Assembly: GCA_949592205.1 (NCBI GenBank)
Contig: CATIUR010000004.1
Coordinates: 99,192,837 to 99,256,836 of the forward strand
Reading direction: 5' to 3'
Source of the DNA: Helichrysum umbraculigerum
Lineage: Eukaryota > Streptophyta > Magnoliopsida > Asterales > Asteraceae
Length of the DNA stretch: 64,000 nucleotides
The translations under genes were made by a program, and so were the position numbers. The first letter of the stretch is position 1, and each line of letters starts with the position of its first letter. The notes under the pieces are model-generated. The model ran no database searches and was not told the origin of the DNA. It saw only the letters and a program-made list of their open reading frames with translations. This document shows positions 46,575-58,913 of the stretch, piece after piece.

Positions 46575-48156
46575 TTGTTCCAACCGACAATATCTTCCCA
46601 TATCCCACAACGATACTCGACCAGATCATCCGGATCTGAATTTCTCATTTTCGTACCCGATCCTGAGTCGATTATCCGTACAATCCGCAAAGAAAGACGT
46701 TCCCGTTTTCCACAAATGGCCGCTCGTGTTACTCTCGCCGACAACACCAAACCATCCATCGAAGGACGAGGAGGACCGATTAGCTATCCAGTGATTGACG
46801 GAGCTTCTTTTGAGCTTAAACACCACATCGTACAACTCATAAAAGATAACTGCCAATTCCACGGTCTACCCCGTGATGATCCCAACGCTCATATCGACAA
46901 ATTCATTCAGGTTTCAAACTCCTATAAGCAGAATGGGGTTGAGCAGGATATCATCCGCTTATACTTGTTCCCCAATTCTCTCGCTTTACATGCTTCTACC
47001 TGGTTTGAGGGACTTGAGACCGGCTCAATCACCTCATGGACAGACATGGGTAATAAGTTTCTCGCTAGATACTTTCCCCCGTCCAAACAAACTCAGGCAA
47101 AGAATGACATCGCAAACTTCCAACAAGCCCACGATGAATCTATCTACTCAGCATGGGAGCGATTCAAGAGTTTACTGAGGAATAGTCCAAACCACCAAAT
47201 GACAAAGACTGACAAGGTGTGCACCTTCTACCGAGGTCTTGATCCTAACCATCGCATCAATCTTGACGCAGCAGCTCAAGGAAACTTCATGAAACTTACT
47301 GATGATGAAGCATGGAGCTTGATTGAGGATATGACGATGCATCACCACGATTGGAAGTCTGATGAGCAATCCTCATCATTACCCCTCTCCGCAAACAACA
47401 CCCGCCAAACTGAAGCCATTAAGTCTCTGAGCGATCAAATTGAGACTCTGACAAAACAAATAGCAGATCTGAAGAAACAACCACAGCAGATCCACCAAGT
47501 TCAGGCTTGCCAGAACTGTACCAACCATCCCGCTGAAGAATACGAGGTTGAGTACGAAGATCCTACTGACGGTTCAGTCTATTATGCCCAGTTTCCTGTC
47601 AGACCTCAAAATCCGCCCGGTTTCGCTAGAACTTCACCACCACGAACTCGAGGAAACCAATATCCTCCACGGAACAACCAACCCCCTTTCCAGCCCAGGT
47701 TTCAGCCACGATATCCAACGTACCCCCAACAATCACAACTTCCATACAATCAACCACTTCCATTAACCGCCACTGAGGATACCTAGCCTGCTGAGCCTGC
47801 AAAGACCATCATTCCAGTCACGAGTACTGATGACAACCTCAACAAATTCATCCAAGGTCAGACCGCTTTCAACCAAAAGACTACGGCTCGACAAGACCAA
47901 ACTGATCTATTCCTTCGAAATCAACTCTCGGTCCTGAAAAGCCTTGAGAACCAGATCGGTCAGTTAGCCCAACGTCTCGATACCCGACCGCAAGGGACCT
48001 TACCAAGCAATACCATTCAGAACCCCCACGTCGAGGAAGCCAAGACCTTAAACTCTGATAAACTAACTCCTTCTATGACTGCTTCTCCAAGGGAACACTC
48101 TCCTGTCCCGCCGACAGTTGAGACCAAATCAATGCCCACGCCGAGTCGTGAAGTTG
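46575..48156 (+). pseudogene. gag: Gag of element G, one nonsense codon
   Basis: The frame opens at 46575. An internal Met at 46716 (MAARVTLADN) aligns with F's gag start, but the upstream part (VPDPESIIRTIRKERRSR) also looks like an Athila gag N-terminus. The core matches F: DNCQFHGLPRDDPNAH, SAWERFKSLLRNSPNHQ, LDAAAQGNFMKL. A coiled segment (LSDQIETLTKQIADLKK) and a Pro/Gln-rich region follow. TAG at 47784-47786 interrupts the frame. It continues with typical Athila gag sequence (LENQIGQLAQRL) to about 48156, where the homologous frame shifts by one base into the protease frame. Gag up to the TAG could still be made (about 404 residues). Confidence 0.85.
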
Positions 48157-50901
48157 AGATTCCTTAACCGCCTGCACAAGAAGTACAATGCCAAGTCATT
48201 CAAACTTGATGGAAAATTCTTAGACACCGTGTCTAGAATCCCTTCTAGTACAAAGTACATCCGACGAATGCTGGCAACTAAGGACAAGATTCCTTCCACT
48301 CCTAAAGTCTCCCTGAACGCCAAGTGTTCAGCCGTCATCCAGAATGCCTTACCGGAAAAGCTAGGAGACACGGGACGATTCACCTTACCCTGTTCCATTT
48401 ATCACTCAGGCACAATACGCTCCTTGGCCGATCTTGGAGCCAGTATCAATCTGATGCCTTACTCGCTCTACTCCAGATTAGAATTAGGACCTCTCCCGCC
48501 CACTAAAATGAGCGTCCAGCTTGCCGATCAACCAGTCCGATACCCGAAAGGCATTGCTGAGAACGTCATGGTAAAAGTTGACGGGTTTTATTTCCCCACT
48601 GACTTTGTAGTGATGGATATACAAGAAGACATTAACATACCCATTATCCTAGGTAGGCCATTCATGAATACTGCACGTGCTATTATTGACGTATATTCTC
48701 ATGTTATCAGTCTACGAGCACATGGACAAACAATATCATACAAGATTGATCAGACCGACTGTTCAATAATGGAGCATGCAGAGATATACGCAATATCCAT
48801 GGGCAGAATTACTTCGGATGATGACACTTCTGATTCAGAGCCAGAACCCTACAGGCCATACGAGCATACTTATCTTATTTCAGCTACTGAAGAGTCAGAA
48901 TCAGAAGACGAGGAAATGGAAGAATCTGAACCAGAAGAAGAAATAGAGGAGGAGGAAGATTCAGAGCAGGATGAAGAAGAAGAGGAACAACCTGAAACAG
49001 AGCAGGATGAAGAAGAGATGGAAGAAACGGAACCAGAAGAAATGGAAGAATCCGAGGGAGAACAAGAAGAATCAGAGCCCGATGAAGTATATCAGTCCAC
49101 ACCACCTCATCAATACCTTCCTGACTCATATTTACCGACAGCAGAGATTATGCAGATCGAGAACCTCGAGAACTTCATCCCTCTGTCACAAGATGAATCA
49201 GATGAAGATCCACCGACTGATTACTCTCACGATGCAGAATTTGGTCTCACCATGGAGAAACTAATTGCATCAGCTATTGATCCCACCAAACCTCTCGTGT
49301 CTCCCCGACTTGACGCTCTGCTGAATATTGAGAAGACTATAGCTTTATCCACACAGCACCCGGAGCTTCGAGACAAACTCTTGAGAAAGATTGCAGCATA
49401 TAAAGCATCCCGACTTCCCCAAAGGATTCAAACCTTTGACGCATCTACACCTCGAAGTCAGTTCGAGAAGGGAAGTACATCCGGATCTAGCCGTAATTCT
49501 GATTCTCGGGAGGAAAAAGACATCGAGATGGATTCCTCTCAGCCGATATCTCAGATTACTGATGACACCCTTCCACCATCCGATACTGTTGAGTTCCCTG
49601 ATTTCCAGGCTAGGGATACTCCAGCTGAGGAGAGTGATGATGATGACATCATCTATACTGATGTTCCAATAGATATTCGGTCTGTCCGACTTCTTGCATC
49701 TTCAACTGTTCCCGCTTCTCCTCAAATTCCGACTATCTCCAACCATGAGGAAATGATTAGTGCTATTGAAGAATTCGAAAACGACATACCTATAATGACA
49801 AGCATTATCATTAACTCCACTAATGATTACACTCCACACCAAAGGAACCTGATTGAGGAAATCATAACCGAATCTGAGTTCAATCAAGCCGAGAATTCCC
49901 AAGACTACAGATTTTTCCACAACCACCTAAATGCCTTTGCCGAAGACCTTGCTGCTCAGCTGCTACGAGAGCACCACATTGCTGGACCAACACCTGAGGA
50001 GATTGAGTTCTTTGAAAACCAAAGACGCATGTACAGGAAGATCTATGACACGCTGTTCAGATCCGCATTTCCATATTCTGCTGAGCAACACGAGTTCTTA
50101 AATTCTTATCGCAGCAATATGTACGATGCTACTGGGAATCCCGACGTAGACATAGACATCCGGTTGATGAATGATCTCAGGGGACTCCTAGATTCTATGG
50201 CTAGGAATGATCATATCGACGAGACTTCTCCTCATCGGTTCTACATTGACTGCACCATCGAGTACCACGCTCACAAGATTACCGAAGATCTCGAGTACGA
50301 GAGTTCTGACGAGAGGACGCGTGTCATCCCTTCTTCTATACCAGAAGGTTCGATGGTTAACATCGCGAACCTCCTCACTGATCGAATCAAGGAAATCTTC
50401 GCTGAAGTACCTGATGAAGAGCATAGTCAAGTATTCAACTACGGATTACGTGAGGTTTACGACATGATGAACAATACCTTTAAGAACTCCGACCTCACGT
50501 TTTCCCACTACCAGACCAGTCTCATCCAGGGTATTCATGAATCTATCCGAGAACTTGGAGTAAACTCCAGTATTGCAGATCACGAAACTTTACACCTGTA
50601 GTTCTTTGGATTTATGGACTCACTCAGACAATACCATCCTGAACGAGAGATGATTGAAGCTGTTGGATTCTCTTTTGTAAATCCCTGCGGAATTATCTCC
50701 AGCACAGTAAAGCAGATTACTTGGGACCTGCTGCACATAAAAAAGATTACAGAGCAGCATCTGCAGAGTTTCCCCATATTTTCATCTGAGATTCCAAACA
50801 TCGTCGACATCATCGCTCGCCATTTTCTGAGGATATACCCACGTAACCCCAGGATTCCACTACTGAGCGCTTCCGGTCCTGGTGGTTCCAGCACCAACTA
50901 A
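48118..50901 (+). pseudogene. Protease fused to about 700 residues of unknown sequence (G)
   Basis: Homology to F begins near 48157. The aspartic protease carries DLGAS at residues 105-109 of this frame and ILGRPFMNTARAII at about 177-190. After residue 225 the likeness to F ends. Residues 233-325 are almost pure Glu/Asp/Ser, 326-540 are polar and probably disordered, and 541-827 look helical with no motif I recognise. TAG at 50599-50601 interrupts the frame, which runs on to 50901. Nothing resembles RT (no YxDD/MDD), RNase H or integrase. The unknown part may be captured host sequence or an element-specific protein. The long coherent frame with one stop argues that it was coding until recently. 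Confidence 0.85.
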
Positions 50902-53195
50902 ATCTGAAGGAAGGCAAAGTCGAGCCCTCGACTCTAAAAGCAGCGCTTCTCGGGAGGCAACCCGTGTAATAAGACGTGTAGAGAGAACAGTGTCAATAAG
51001 TGAAGATATATCTCTGACTATCCTTCACACTTGGTCGTCACCAAAACACTTTCTGATATTACAACTCATTTACAAATAAACCACTCGTCTCAGAAATAAG
51101 GAAATCAATTTGAAAAATGATAATTCATGTGTTTCGAGCATTTGAGGTACTTGCATACTACTTTTATGCATTATGCTCGAACTCATTTAAAAACACATGT
51201 TTTATAAAAAAATGATTTGTAGTAGAAAATATCTTTTCAAAATTCTGAGACGGTAATTTATCTTTTCATTAACTTTGAGTTTGTAAACTGGTACGACCAA
51301 CGTGTTCACACTTACGAGATTGATTCACAAAGGGAAAAATGGATGAAAAAGAAACTAAATAGCAAGACGCTTGAAGCTGTGCCGCTCTTCATGAATGCAG
51401 AAAAAGATCTTGGCAACAACTCTTTTCAGCAAATTCAGATTCTCAGCTTCTTTGTTGTTCGCTATCTGGGGAGTGTCTTAACCTTTACTCTCTTTTGTTT
51501 ATGGTTCTGTATATTATTTGCTTTGTTAGTTTGTGAAAGTAGTCTATACTCTATCCTAAGCTTATCACTAAGTGTGGGATTCCAGCCCAAAACACTTGAG
51601 AAACATTTTCTTACATGTTCAAACTCTAAGTGTGGGATTTTACTTCAAGTAAATCTCAACTCAAGAGAACATTAGGGACAATGTTCCACTAAGTGTGGGA
51701 TAGCAGGTATAGAATACCTTGGTTAGTTTTCTTTGATTTTTAATGTCCGAAATAGTAAACTCAGAAAATGTTCCTCAAATTTTTCAAAATTTTTTCAAGA
51801 AAATTAAAAGTATGAGCTAAATCTATTGATTTACTCTGCTAATTTTGAGCCGAAATATCTTTTGAGAGGAGCTATTTTCAGATGTGAGTAATATATTTCG
51901 GAGTCTAGGGAAAATAAGGTAGAAATTGCTTAAACAAGAAATAATAATCTGATGGAAGAATGACGAAGCACATACAACCCTATTTGCAGTGAGGTATCTT
52001 GAGCTTAATGACATTTATCTTTAATGCTTCACTATTCATTTCTTGTGTGTGCCGATGCATGCATCTCTGAATTAGAACTTGCTCTTGACATACGCTTCAA
52101 GACCACATTGGTGTGTACCGTACGCGGTATAGGTGCAATTAGATGACCTTGACATTCCCTAGGATTTAAACCCCTTTTCACATATCTCTTCAAGCCCAAA
52201 ACCCTTCCGATACTCACTTTTAGTATTGATGATCCGCCTAGTAAACCCTGTTGAGCCTAAACCTTTCGTTTCATAAAAACCCCCAATAAACCCTACTTCC
52301 CAAAATACTCCCAAACTTATCTTACAATTTCTGAGGTTATGAAGAACATCTTTTAGAATGTCTTATCCTACCCCTTTCGTGCTCTCAAAAAGATTGAAGA
52401 ATCCTTGGTGTGAAAAATTGACACCGCAAAAAGACTCGAAACGTTCAAGATAAGGGATTTCTGAAAGAATTAAAGAAGAAAAATATCCTTGGAAATTCTC
52501 TGGCAAAGAAATTCTGAAGAAGAAAAGAAAAATAGAAAAATACAAAAGCAGAAAAAGAAAATAAAAAGAAGAAAAAGAAGAAAAGAAAGAAAAATAGTTC
52601 CGCAAGAATAAAGCTTAAAGTCCTTTGAAGAATCATCAAGATTCTGATAGAAGACCAAAAGCTACCTCTCTCTCCGTTCTGAAATAAAGTTGTTCATGAT
52701 CTCAGTTGTTTTAAGATAAGCAACCCTTACAACCCAAAAAATACCACTATCCATACCCTTTACCCCTCATCAAACACTACAACCCTCATGAATGTCTTGG
52801 GATAATTAGCACCGTCCTCACCTAAGTGGTGGAGATCCGATTCTCGACCAAGCCTATGACGATGAGTGCTGCATGACTGGCTATTTGAGCGATTTCTTTT
52901 GTTCTAGACTGATAGGAAACCCGATACACTTTGAGTGAATTGAGTGACCACCTTTAGTGAGATCGCCTAGTCATGTGTACTCCAAGATCATGAGATTTGG
53001 ATGTATGCCTAAGAGAATCTTTTCTTGTTTAAGGAAGCATCATCTTATCTTTCCCTATATTCCTGAAACTATCTTATTTGCATTTGACAGTGGTAACTCT
53101 TTAAAATGTTGAAGCTCGCTCTAAAAATTGTTTTAAAATGTTTTCAGAAACTGAGTGTTGCTTGAGGACAAGCAACGTCTAAGTGTGGGATAACT
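50902..53195 (+). other. 3' untranslated region and PPT of G
   Basis: Starts with the hairpin CGGG-AGGCAA-CCCG (50951-50964). It is homologous to F's 3' region (57257-58913) from about 51560. CTAAGTGTGGGAT occurs at 51568, 51626, 51689 and 53179, the last being the PPT beside the LTR. A purine-rich tract lies at about 52500-52610. A 110-codon frame at 51343-51675 has a hydrophobic stretch, but its end translates the repeated motif, so I doubt it is a gene. Confidence 0.75.
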
Positions 53196-55807
53196 TGATG
53201 TAACGCAAAAAGTCATGTTTTCAAAGCCATTATTCCACACTTTTTGGGCACATCTTTAGTGAAAACATTCCAAAACAATCATTATTTACTAAAATTCACT
53301 AAAGTGCTCAAAATATAGACGTTGCTACAAAAATCAGTAAAAACATCCGAATAACAAACAAAACGGAGCAAATAAGCAGCAACCAATTTTCACACCCTCA
53401 TTTATCCTATGATAAACATATTCTAACCTTATGATATGATGTTATAGGTAAAATCGAGACGAGAAAATCAAGAATCATGCAAATCGGACAAAGGACGGAA
53501 AAGACTGGACGGTTACAAACTCCTATAAAGTGATTTCGGCTATGCTAAAGTTATACACATCCAATTTCTGTAAGATTGGCACCATTAGAAGCGTAACGGA
53601 ATTACGAAGATACAGGCGAAAGAATCAGGTCAAACGGACGCATAACGAAGGAGATACGCGCGTTTTAAGCAACGAACGAAATCAGACGGAAGCCGTATAC
53701 GGCCTTGGCCACCATATACGGCCCTTCATAGACCGTATACGGCCCATAACACACCGTATACGGCCCTATGAAGGCCGTATACGGCCCCCTGCACCCCATA
53801 TGCTGCTCGTTTGTGCTTCGTTTGCTTGTACGTGCGTGCTTCGCGAGTTGTACGGCTGATTTCAAGCTTTGCCTATAAATAGGAGGCCACCCCTCCATCA
53901 TTCCACACACTTCAACATTCCATTCATTTATCCATTTCCACTTTCTCTCTCACACACTCTCTCTCTCTAAACTCTCTTTCTTTCTTTCTCTCTCTAGAAA
54001 TTAGGGTTTGATCCAGTTAGTTCTCAGTTAATATTTAACTGAAACTAACGGAGGGACTACTTTTGTAATAGCATAGGGAATAGTCCAGGGGCTTTTATTG
54101 TAATATTGTCAAGGATATTGCGGAAGTTCTGCTTGTACTCTCTCTCTCTAAACGCTTATTCAATCTACGCTTTATTAACGGTTACTTCTTTCCTTATCTG
54201 TTATAATGATAATTGCTATTGTTATTATGCTAGATTTAGGATCTGTTATTATGCGTAGTGAGTAGTTTCCTTGTGTGTTTGTTATGATGTAGTTAGTTTA
54301 TATATGTGTGGGGTGATGCAGCTTTAAACATATAATTGGATAACATTATGAAATAACGGAGGTAACGTTATACGGCTTTCATTTGTATAGCGCCGGAATC
54401 ATCACTTATGTGTGTAGTACGGAACATGGAAGCTATGAAAGTCGTGGGCACAATCCGTTGTGGAAATAATGTTTCCAGTTATATTATATAAATGAAAACC
54501 GGTGATCTATTAATCTTGTATTTATTAATTTCTAAACCAAATCGCCTTTCCTCCAATTAAACGTGGTTAGAACCTTTATGACAAGGAGTCGCGAACCTTG
54601 ATCAAACGGTCACTACCTATCTATGTTTTCTGAAACTGTAAACATGGTCTGAATTGCGTAGCTGTGGAAATACTGTTTAAAACCTTTCGTATAGTACACC
54701 GTGAATCAATCAGGGATTTATTGGGAAATAGTGAGGGCTAGTTTATATCATAGATGGTTGGGCTTTAATACAAACGTAGTTTAAACTAGTCTAGAGTGAC
54801 CATAAAGTATGTGACCCCGGAAAGACCACGATAAACGGCACTGTACTTCGTGTAACGTTGGAAACACCTTTGGTGAAGTACAAATACGTGGAGCTAAGGA
54901 AATGTCGGTGGTTGAAGACTGTGTCACATCCTGGTTTGACTTCAAAGCTGTGGAAATGTTTGATCGCACTGTACACCGTTAGTACACCTAAAGATCAGGA
55001 ACGCTGTGGAAATGCTTAGATGCACTGTACACCGTTAGTACATCTTGGGTCTGGAAAACTGTGGAAATGCATAGTCGCACTGTACACCGTGATGAAAGCT
55101 CTAGGCTAAAATATAACCATTAATATAAAGTTAACAGTCACCAAAACCAAGTCTTAATCTTAAATGCCTTGTTTGACTTCGTTGTTCCCTTAGTGTTAAG
55201 AAAGGCCGGAACCTTAGTGGGTATGTTACTCTATCTCATGCACCCAGGAACTAACATTCCAAGAAGGGTCGTTACTCCATCACTGGATAACGTTGAAGAG
55301 TTGAGCATCCTCCTCCGATCAGACTCAATTTGGCCTAGTATTCAGTGACATACTAATTGGTTTCCCCAATCAGTAGGGTACTAGTGTTTACACTACGAAC
55401 AATTAAGCTTAGATAAGACACAAACTTTTAAAAGACGTTTTCATATCAAAACCCTAGCATCACCCCCGCATAAGCTAACGAAGTCATAACAGACACATAT
55501 CCTCCATACTGATTTCATCCCTATTTCTATTTTATTTACTTTTTATTTAATTGCTTTAAAATACGGACCTAAGTAACAAAAACCCACTCAAACTCTGTTT
55601 TAAAAAAAAAAATCCCATCACTAAAATAAACGACTTGTCTTGATACTCCCGTTTCACAATACGATTAGCTTGAAGAAAGACCCTAGGTCATACTGCTGCT
55701 ATACAGCCGTAGTAAAACTTAGGTCCCCAACTCTTATAAATTTAAAACTCCACTGCCGTGTCCTCCTTCCGTTGTGTTGACGATCGTGACCGATCGGGCT
55801 CACGACA
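53196..55807 (+). repeat. 3' LTR of element G
   Basis: 2612 bp, same ends as 43861-46472. Palindrome array 53692-53789, TATAAATA 53874-53881, tandem units 54947-55099. Confidence 0.95.
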
Positions 55808-55812
55808 CCTAT
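55808..55812. other. Target duplication CCTAT, right of G
   Basis: Second copy of the 5-bp duplication. F sequence resumes here. Confidence 0.95.
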
Positions 55813-55982
55813 CTTTATTAATTCTGTCATTTTATTTCTTTTTTTATTTTTATTGAGTACGGTTGTCTCTGAACTAATAAAACCGCAGGCTTGCCACTTA
55901 TCCGACTTCGAATTGCAAAATCTGAGATAAGTGTTATTCATTTACTATCACTATTAGCATTACCTGTTTATCTTGTTTCAGG

Positions 55983-56726
55983 ATGGACGCTGTTGACGCT
56001 GATCATGTAGCTGCGAGACCACACAGACGACACAGACCTCGTAGACGCAGAGCATAGAGAGCGGCTATGCTGACCATCACTGAGGAGGACCTGACTGATG
56101 TCCCGATCTCTCACGAGGAGTTGCCCGATGAGAGGCCCTCATCACCTTTGCCAGCCCCCGTACCTACTTTCGAGTACGGTATCACTACGGCTGACCCAGC
56201 TGCTTCGTGGGCCCTCTTCCGGACACTCTCCATCCAGCATGACATCATGTCCTCTATCTGTGAGCAGCTCGAGATTCCGAGACCTGATGCCATTCCCTAC
56301 AGGCTTGGCCCAGATCCGGGACCATCTCGACCTCCATGGTCCTTCTTTCCTCCTGCAGATCCACCTGTTGTCTCTACTGCCGGGCCTTCCACTGGCCCCA
56401 CTGCTGCAGCTGCTGATCCTGATCCAGCATTGCCCACAGGATTTGCATCACCAGATCGCAGCCTCATAGAGCAGCTTCTGGCTGTTTTTGATGCTCACAC
56501 TTCTGCTTCCCCCACTACCATTGACGAGATTATGAGTCAGGCTATGGTTACTATGGATTTTTCCATTCCATCTCCGACTTCTGTTTTCGACAGGGATGCT
56601 GGGGCAGAGTTTGATCCTGACACTGATGACCTACTTGATGATTACTACCACTTGCATAAATGGCCCAGTGGTAGGGAGTTCACCTGGCCTCCTAGAGGTC
56701 AGGGGTTCGAACCCTGCTCTGGGTAA
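55983..56726 (+). pseudogene. Third ORF of F, Pro/acid-rich, end altered by SINE
   Basis: The frame begins at ATG 55983 with an Arg-rich stretch (RRHRPRRRRA), meets TAG at 56055-56057, and resumes at Met 56067 for 219 codons. The body is rich in Pro, Ala and Asp (DPGPSRPPWSFF, PDPALPTGF), with no signal peptide or membrane segment, so an env role is not supported. Athila elements can carry an extra ORF in this place, but I do not recognise this one. The last 26 or so codons come from the SINE. In the empty site the frame would stop within the duplicated target sequence. Confidence 0.55.
56633..56647. other. SINE target duplication, left copy
   Basis: ACTTGATGATTACTA, repeated exactly at 56932-56946. 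Confidence 0.9.
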
Positions 56727-56931
56727 ACATTTATCAAGGTAGGTACCGCCGCCGCTAACCCACACGCCCCACCCGGATTCGAGCCTTTGGGCATTAAAAT
56801 CCCATGCCCCGGTTGTGGGGTCACTGTGGACAGGTGTTTAGCCGGGCAGATCGTCTCTTGCGGGTGGGACACTGCGGATCTACGGCTCCGGGATCCAGAG
56901 GGTATCCTCCACCTACCCTTTTTTTTTTTTT
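56648..56931 (+). mobile_element. tRNA-derived SINE
   Basis: 284 bp between 15-bp target duplications. Pol III A box TGGCCCAGTGG is at 56661-56671 and B box GGTTCGAACCC at 56704-56714, with normal spacing. The body is GC-rich and the 3' end is a run of T (about 56919-56931). This is the layout of plant T-tailed SINEs such as the Au type, although the family name is not certain. It is not a functional tRNA gene, because it lacks a foldable acceptor stem and has a 200-bp unrelated tail. Confidence 0.88.
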
Positions 56932-56946
56932 ACTTGATGATTACTA
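56932..56946. other. SINE target duplication, right copy
   Basis: ACTTGATGATTACTA, identical to the left copy. Confidence 0.9.
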
Positions 56947-58913
56947 GACTTTATCTTTATTATTTACTTTCTGTATTATGACTCTGTACTTACACTTTGG
57001 ACCTGCTACCTAGATGAGATACTGTGATATGTGTGTTGATGTTTATTGCAGAATTCAGCTTTGTGTGGAATGGATAATCTTAAACGAGCCTGGTCCTTAA
57101 AATCCAGCAATTCACTAGCACCACTCCAGCACAAAACTGGTCTATTCCAGTAAACACAAATGGGGAGTCTCTCTGTTCCTTTTTCCCCGTTTCATTTATG
57201 TTTTACTATACCTATGTTAGTGCGTTTAATTTCTGTGCTTCATCCAAAACTTATCACTAAGTGTGGGATTTCAGCCCAAATTAAACACTTGAGAAACATT
57301 TACTTACATGTTCAAACTCTAAGTGTGGGATTTTACTAATCTCTACTCAAGAGAACATTAGGGACAATGTTCCTCTAGGTGTGGGATGGCAGGTATAGAA
57401 TACCTTAAATGGTGATTTTTATGTCCAATAGCAATCTTTCTCTCAAAAATTTTTCAAAAATAAGGTCAATTTTTTTCAAAATTAATGAGTCTAACTCAGT
57501 TTTTTTAGTCTCAAATACTACTGAGAGAAACCATTTTCAAAATATAAGTATGATAATTCTAAAAGCCTAAAGGAAATAAGGTAGAAATTGCTTAAGCAAT
57601 AAGTGATAATCAAAGGAGCATGACTAGACACATACAACCCTTTGCAGTGAGGTATCTTGAGCCCAAAAGCATTCATCTTTAATGCTTCACTTTCATTTCT
57701 TGTGTGTGTGCCGATGTCTGTATCTCTGAATTAGAACTTGCTCTTGACATACGCTTCGAGACCATATTGGTGTGTACCGTACGCAGTATAGGTGCAATTA
57801 AATGACCTTGACATTCCTTAGGACTTAACCCAATTTTTTTTACACATCTTTTCAAGCCTAAAACCCTTTCCGATGCTCATTTTTAGTATCGAAGATCCGC
57901 TTAGTATACCCTGTTGAGCCTAAACCTTTCATTTCTTCAAAACCCTAATTTTCACCCACTTCCCAAAAATACCCCCAAACTTATCTTGGAATTTCTGAGG
58001 TTATGAAGAACACACTTTTAGAATATCTGTTTCAAATATCCTACTCATTCGCATTCTCCAAAATCAAGCTTCTCAACAAATGGTGCGGGATAATTAGCAC
58101 ACAAGAGAGCTGGAAGGACGATGGTGCGGGAAAAATTAGCACCTGAAAAAGAATCAAAATGATCAAGATAGAAGAAAAGATTTCTAAAGGATCCAAAATA
58201 TAAAATTCCTTGGAAATTCTCTGACAAAGAAATTCTGAAGAAAATAAAAAGAAAAGACAAAAGAAGAAAAAGAAAAGAAAAAGAAAAGAAAACAAAATAG
58301 ATCCGCAAATAAAGATGAAAGTTTCAAAGCATAGCTCTTCATGGAAAATCCGACAAAGGCTGAAACAGCTACCAACTCTCCGTTCCTCTCCGTTCTAAAT
58401 AAAGTTGTTCATAATCTCAGTGATTTTAGGATAAGCTAAACACCCTCACAACCAAACGAACCACTATCTATACCCTTCACCCTCACAAAACATTACAACC
58501 CTCTGAATGTCTTGAGATAATTAACACCGTCCTCACCTAAGTGGTGGAGATCCGATTCTCGATCAAGCCTATGACGATGAGTGCAGCATGACTGGCTATT
58601 TTGAGCGATTTCGTTTGAGCTAGATTGATAGGAAACCCGATACACTTTGAGTGAATTGACTGACCACCTTTAGTGAGATCGCCTAGTCATGTGTACTCCA
58701 TGATCACGAGATTTGGATGTACGCCTAAGAGAATCTCTTCTTGTTTATGGAAGGATCATCTTATCCTCCTCCACACTTTTAGAAGTAACTTGCTTATATG
58801 AGGAAATACTAATCTCGGAAAATATTCTCTGACTCACCCCTAAAAACCTGACTTAAAATATGTTTCAGAGAGTTGTTGCTTGAGGACAAGCAACGTCTAA
58901 GTGTGGGATAACT
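56947..58913 (+). other. 3' untranslated region and PPT of F
   Basis: CTAAGTGTGGGAT at 57257, 57319, 57375 (one mismatch) and 58897 (the PPT next to the LTR). Purine-rich tract at about 58225-58310. Homologous to 51560-53195 of G. No gene seen. Confidence 0.75.

Larger units (their letters stand above)
43861..55807 (+). mobile_element. Element G: Athila-derived gag-protease element without RT or integrase
   Basis: 11947 bp, flanked by CCTAT duplications, with two 2612-bp LTRs that differ at roughly 30 positions (about 1.2%). It shares the first part of the LTR (U3 with palindrome array), tRNA-Asp site, gag, protease, post-pol hairpin, 3' UTR and PPT with F. It has no RT, RNase H or integrase anywhere between its LTRs. 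About 2.1 kb of unrecognised coding sequence follows the protease. It must have used enzymes from another element, plausibly an F-like one. Confidence 0.93.

Noticed and set aside
51343..51675. 110-codon frame with a hydrophobic stretch, considered as an env-like protein
   Set aside because: Its C-terminal part translates the repeated CTAAGTGTGGGAT region, and no counterpart exists in F. Too weak to call.
52445..52658. Phe-rich minus-strand frames (also at 58041-58375)
   Set aside because: They are translations of purine-rich tracts in the 3' UTRs of G and F.
56661..56725. Possible tRNA gene (A and B boxes)
   Set aside because: The flanking duplication, T tail and unrelated 200-bp body show a tRNA-derived SINE.
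56787..56981. 64-codon frame with several cysteines
   Set aside because: It lies within the SINE body and its right flank.
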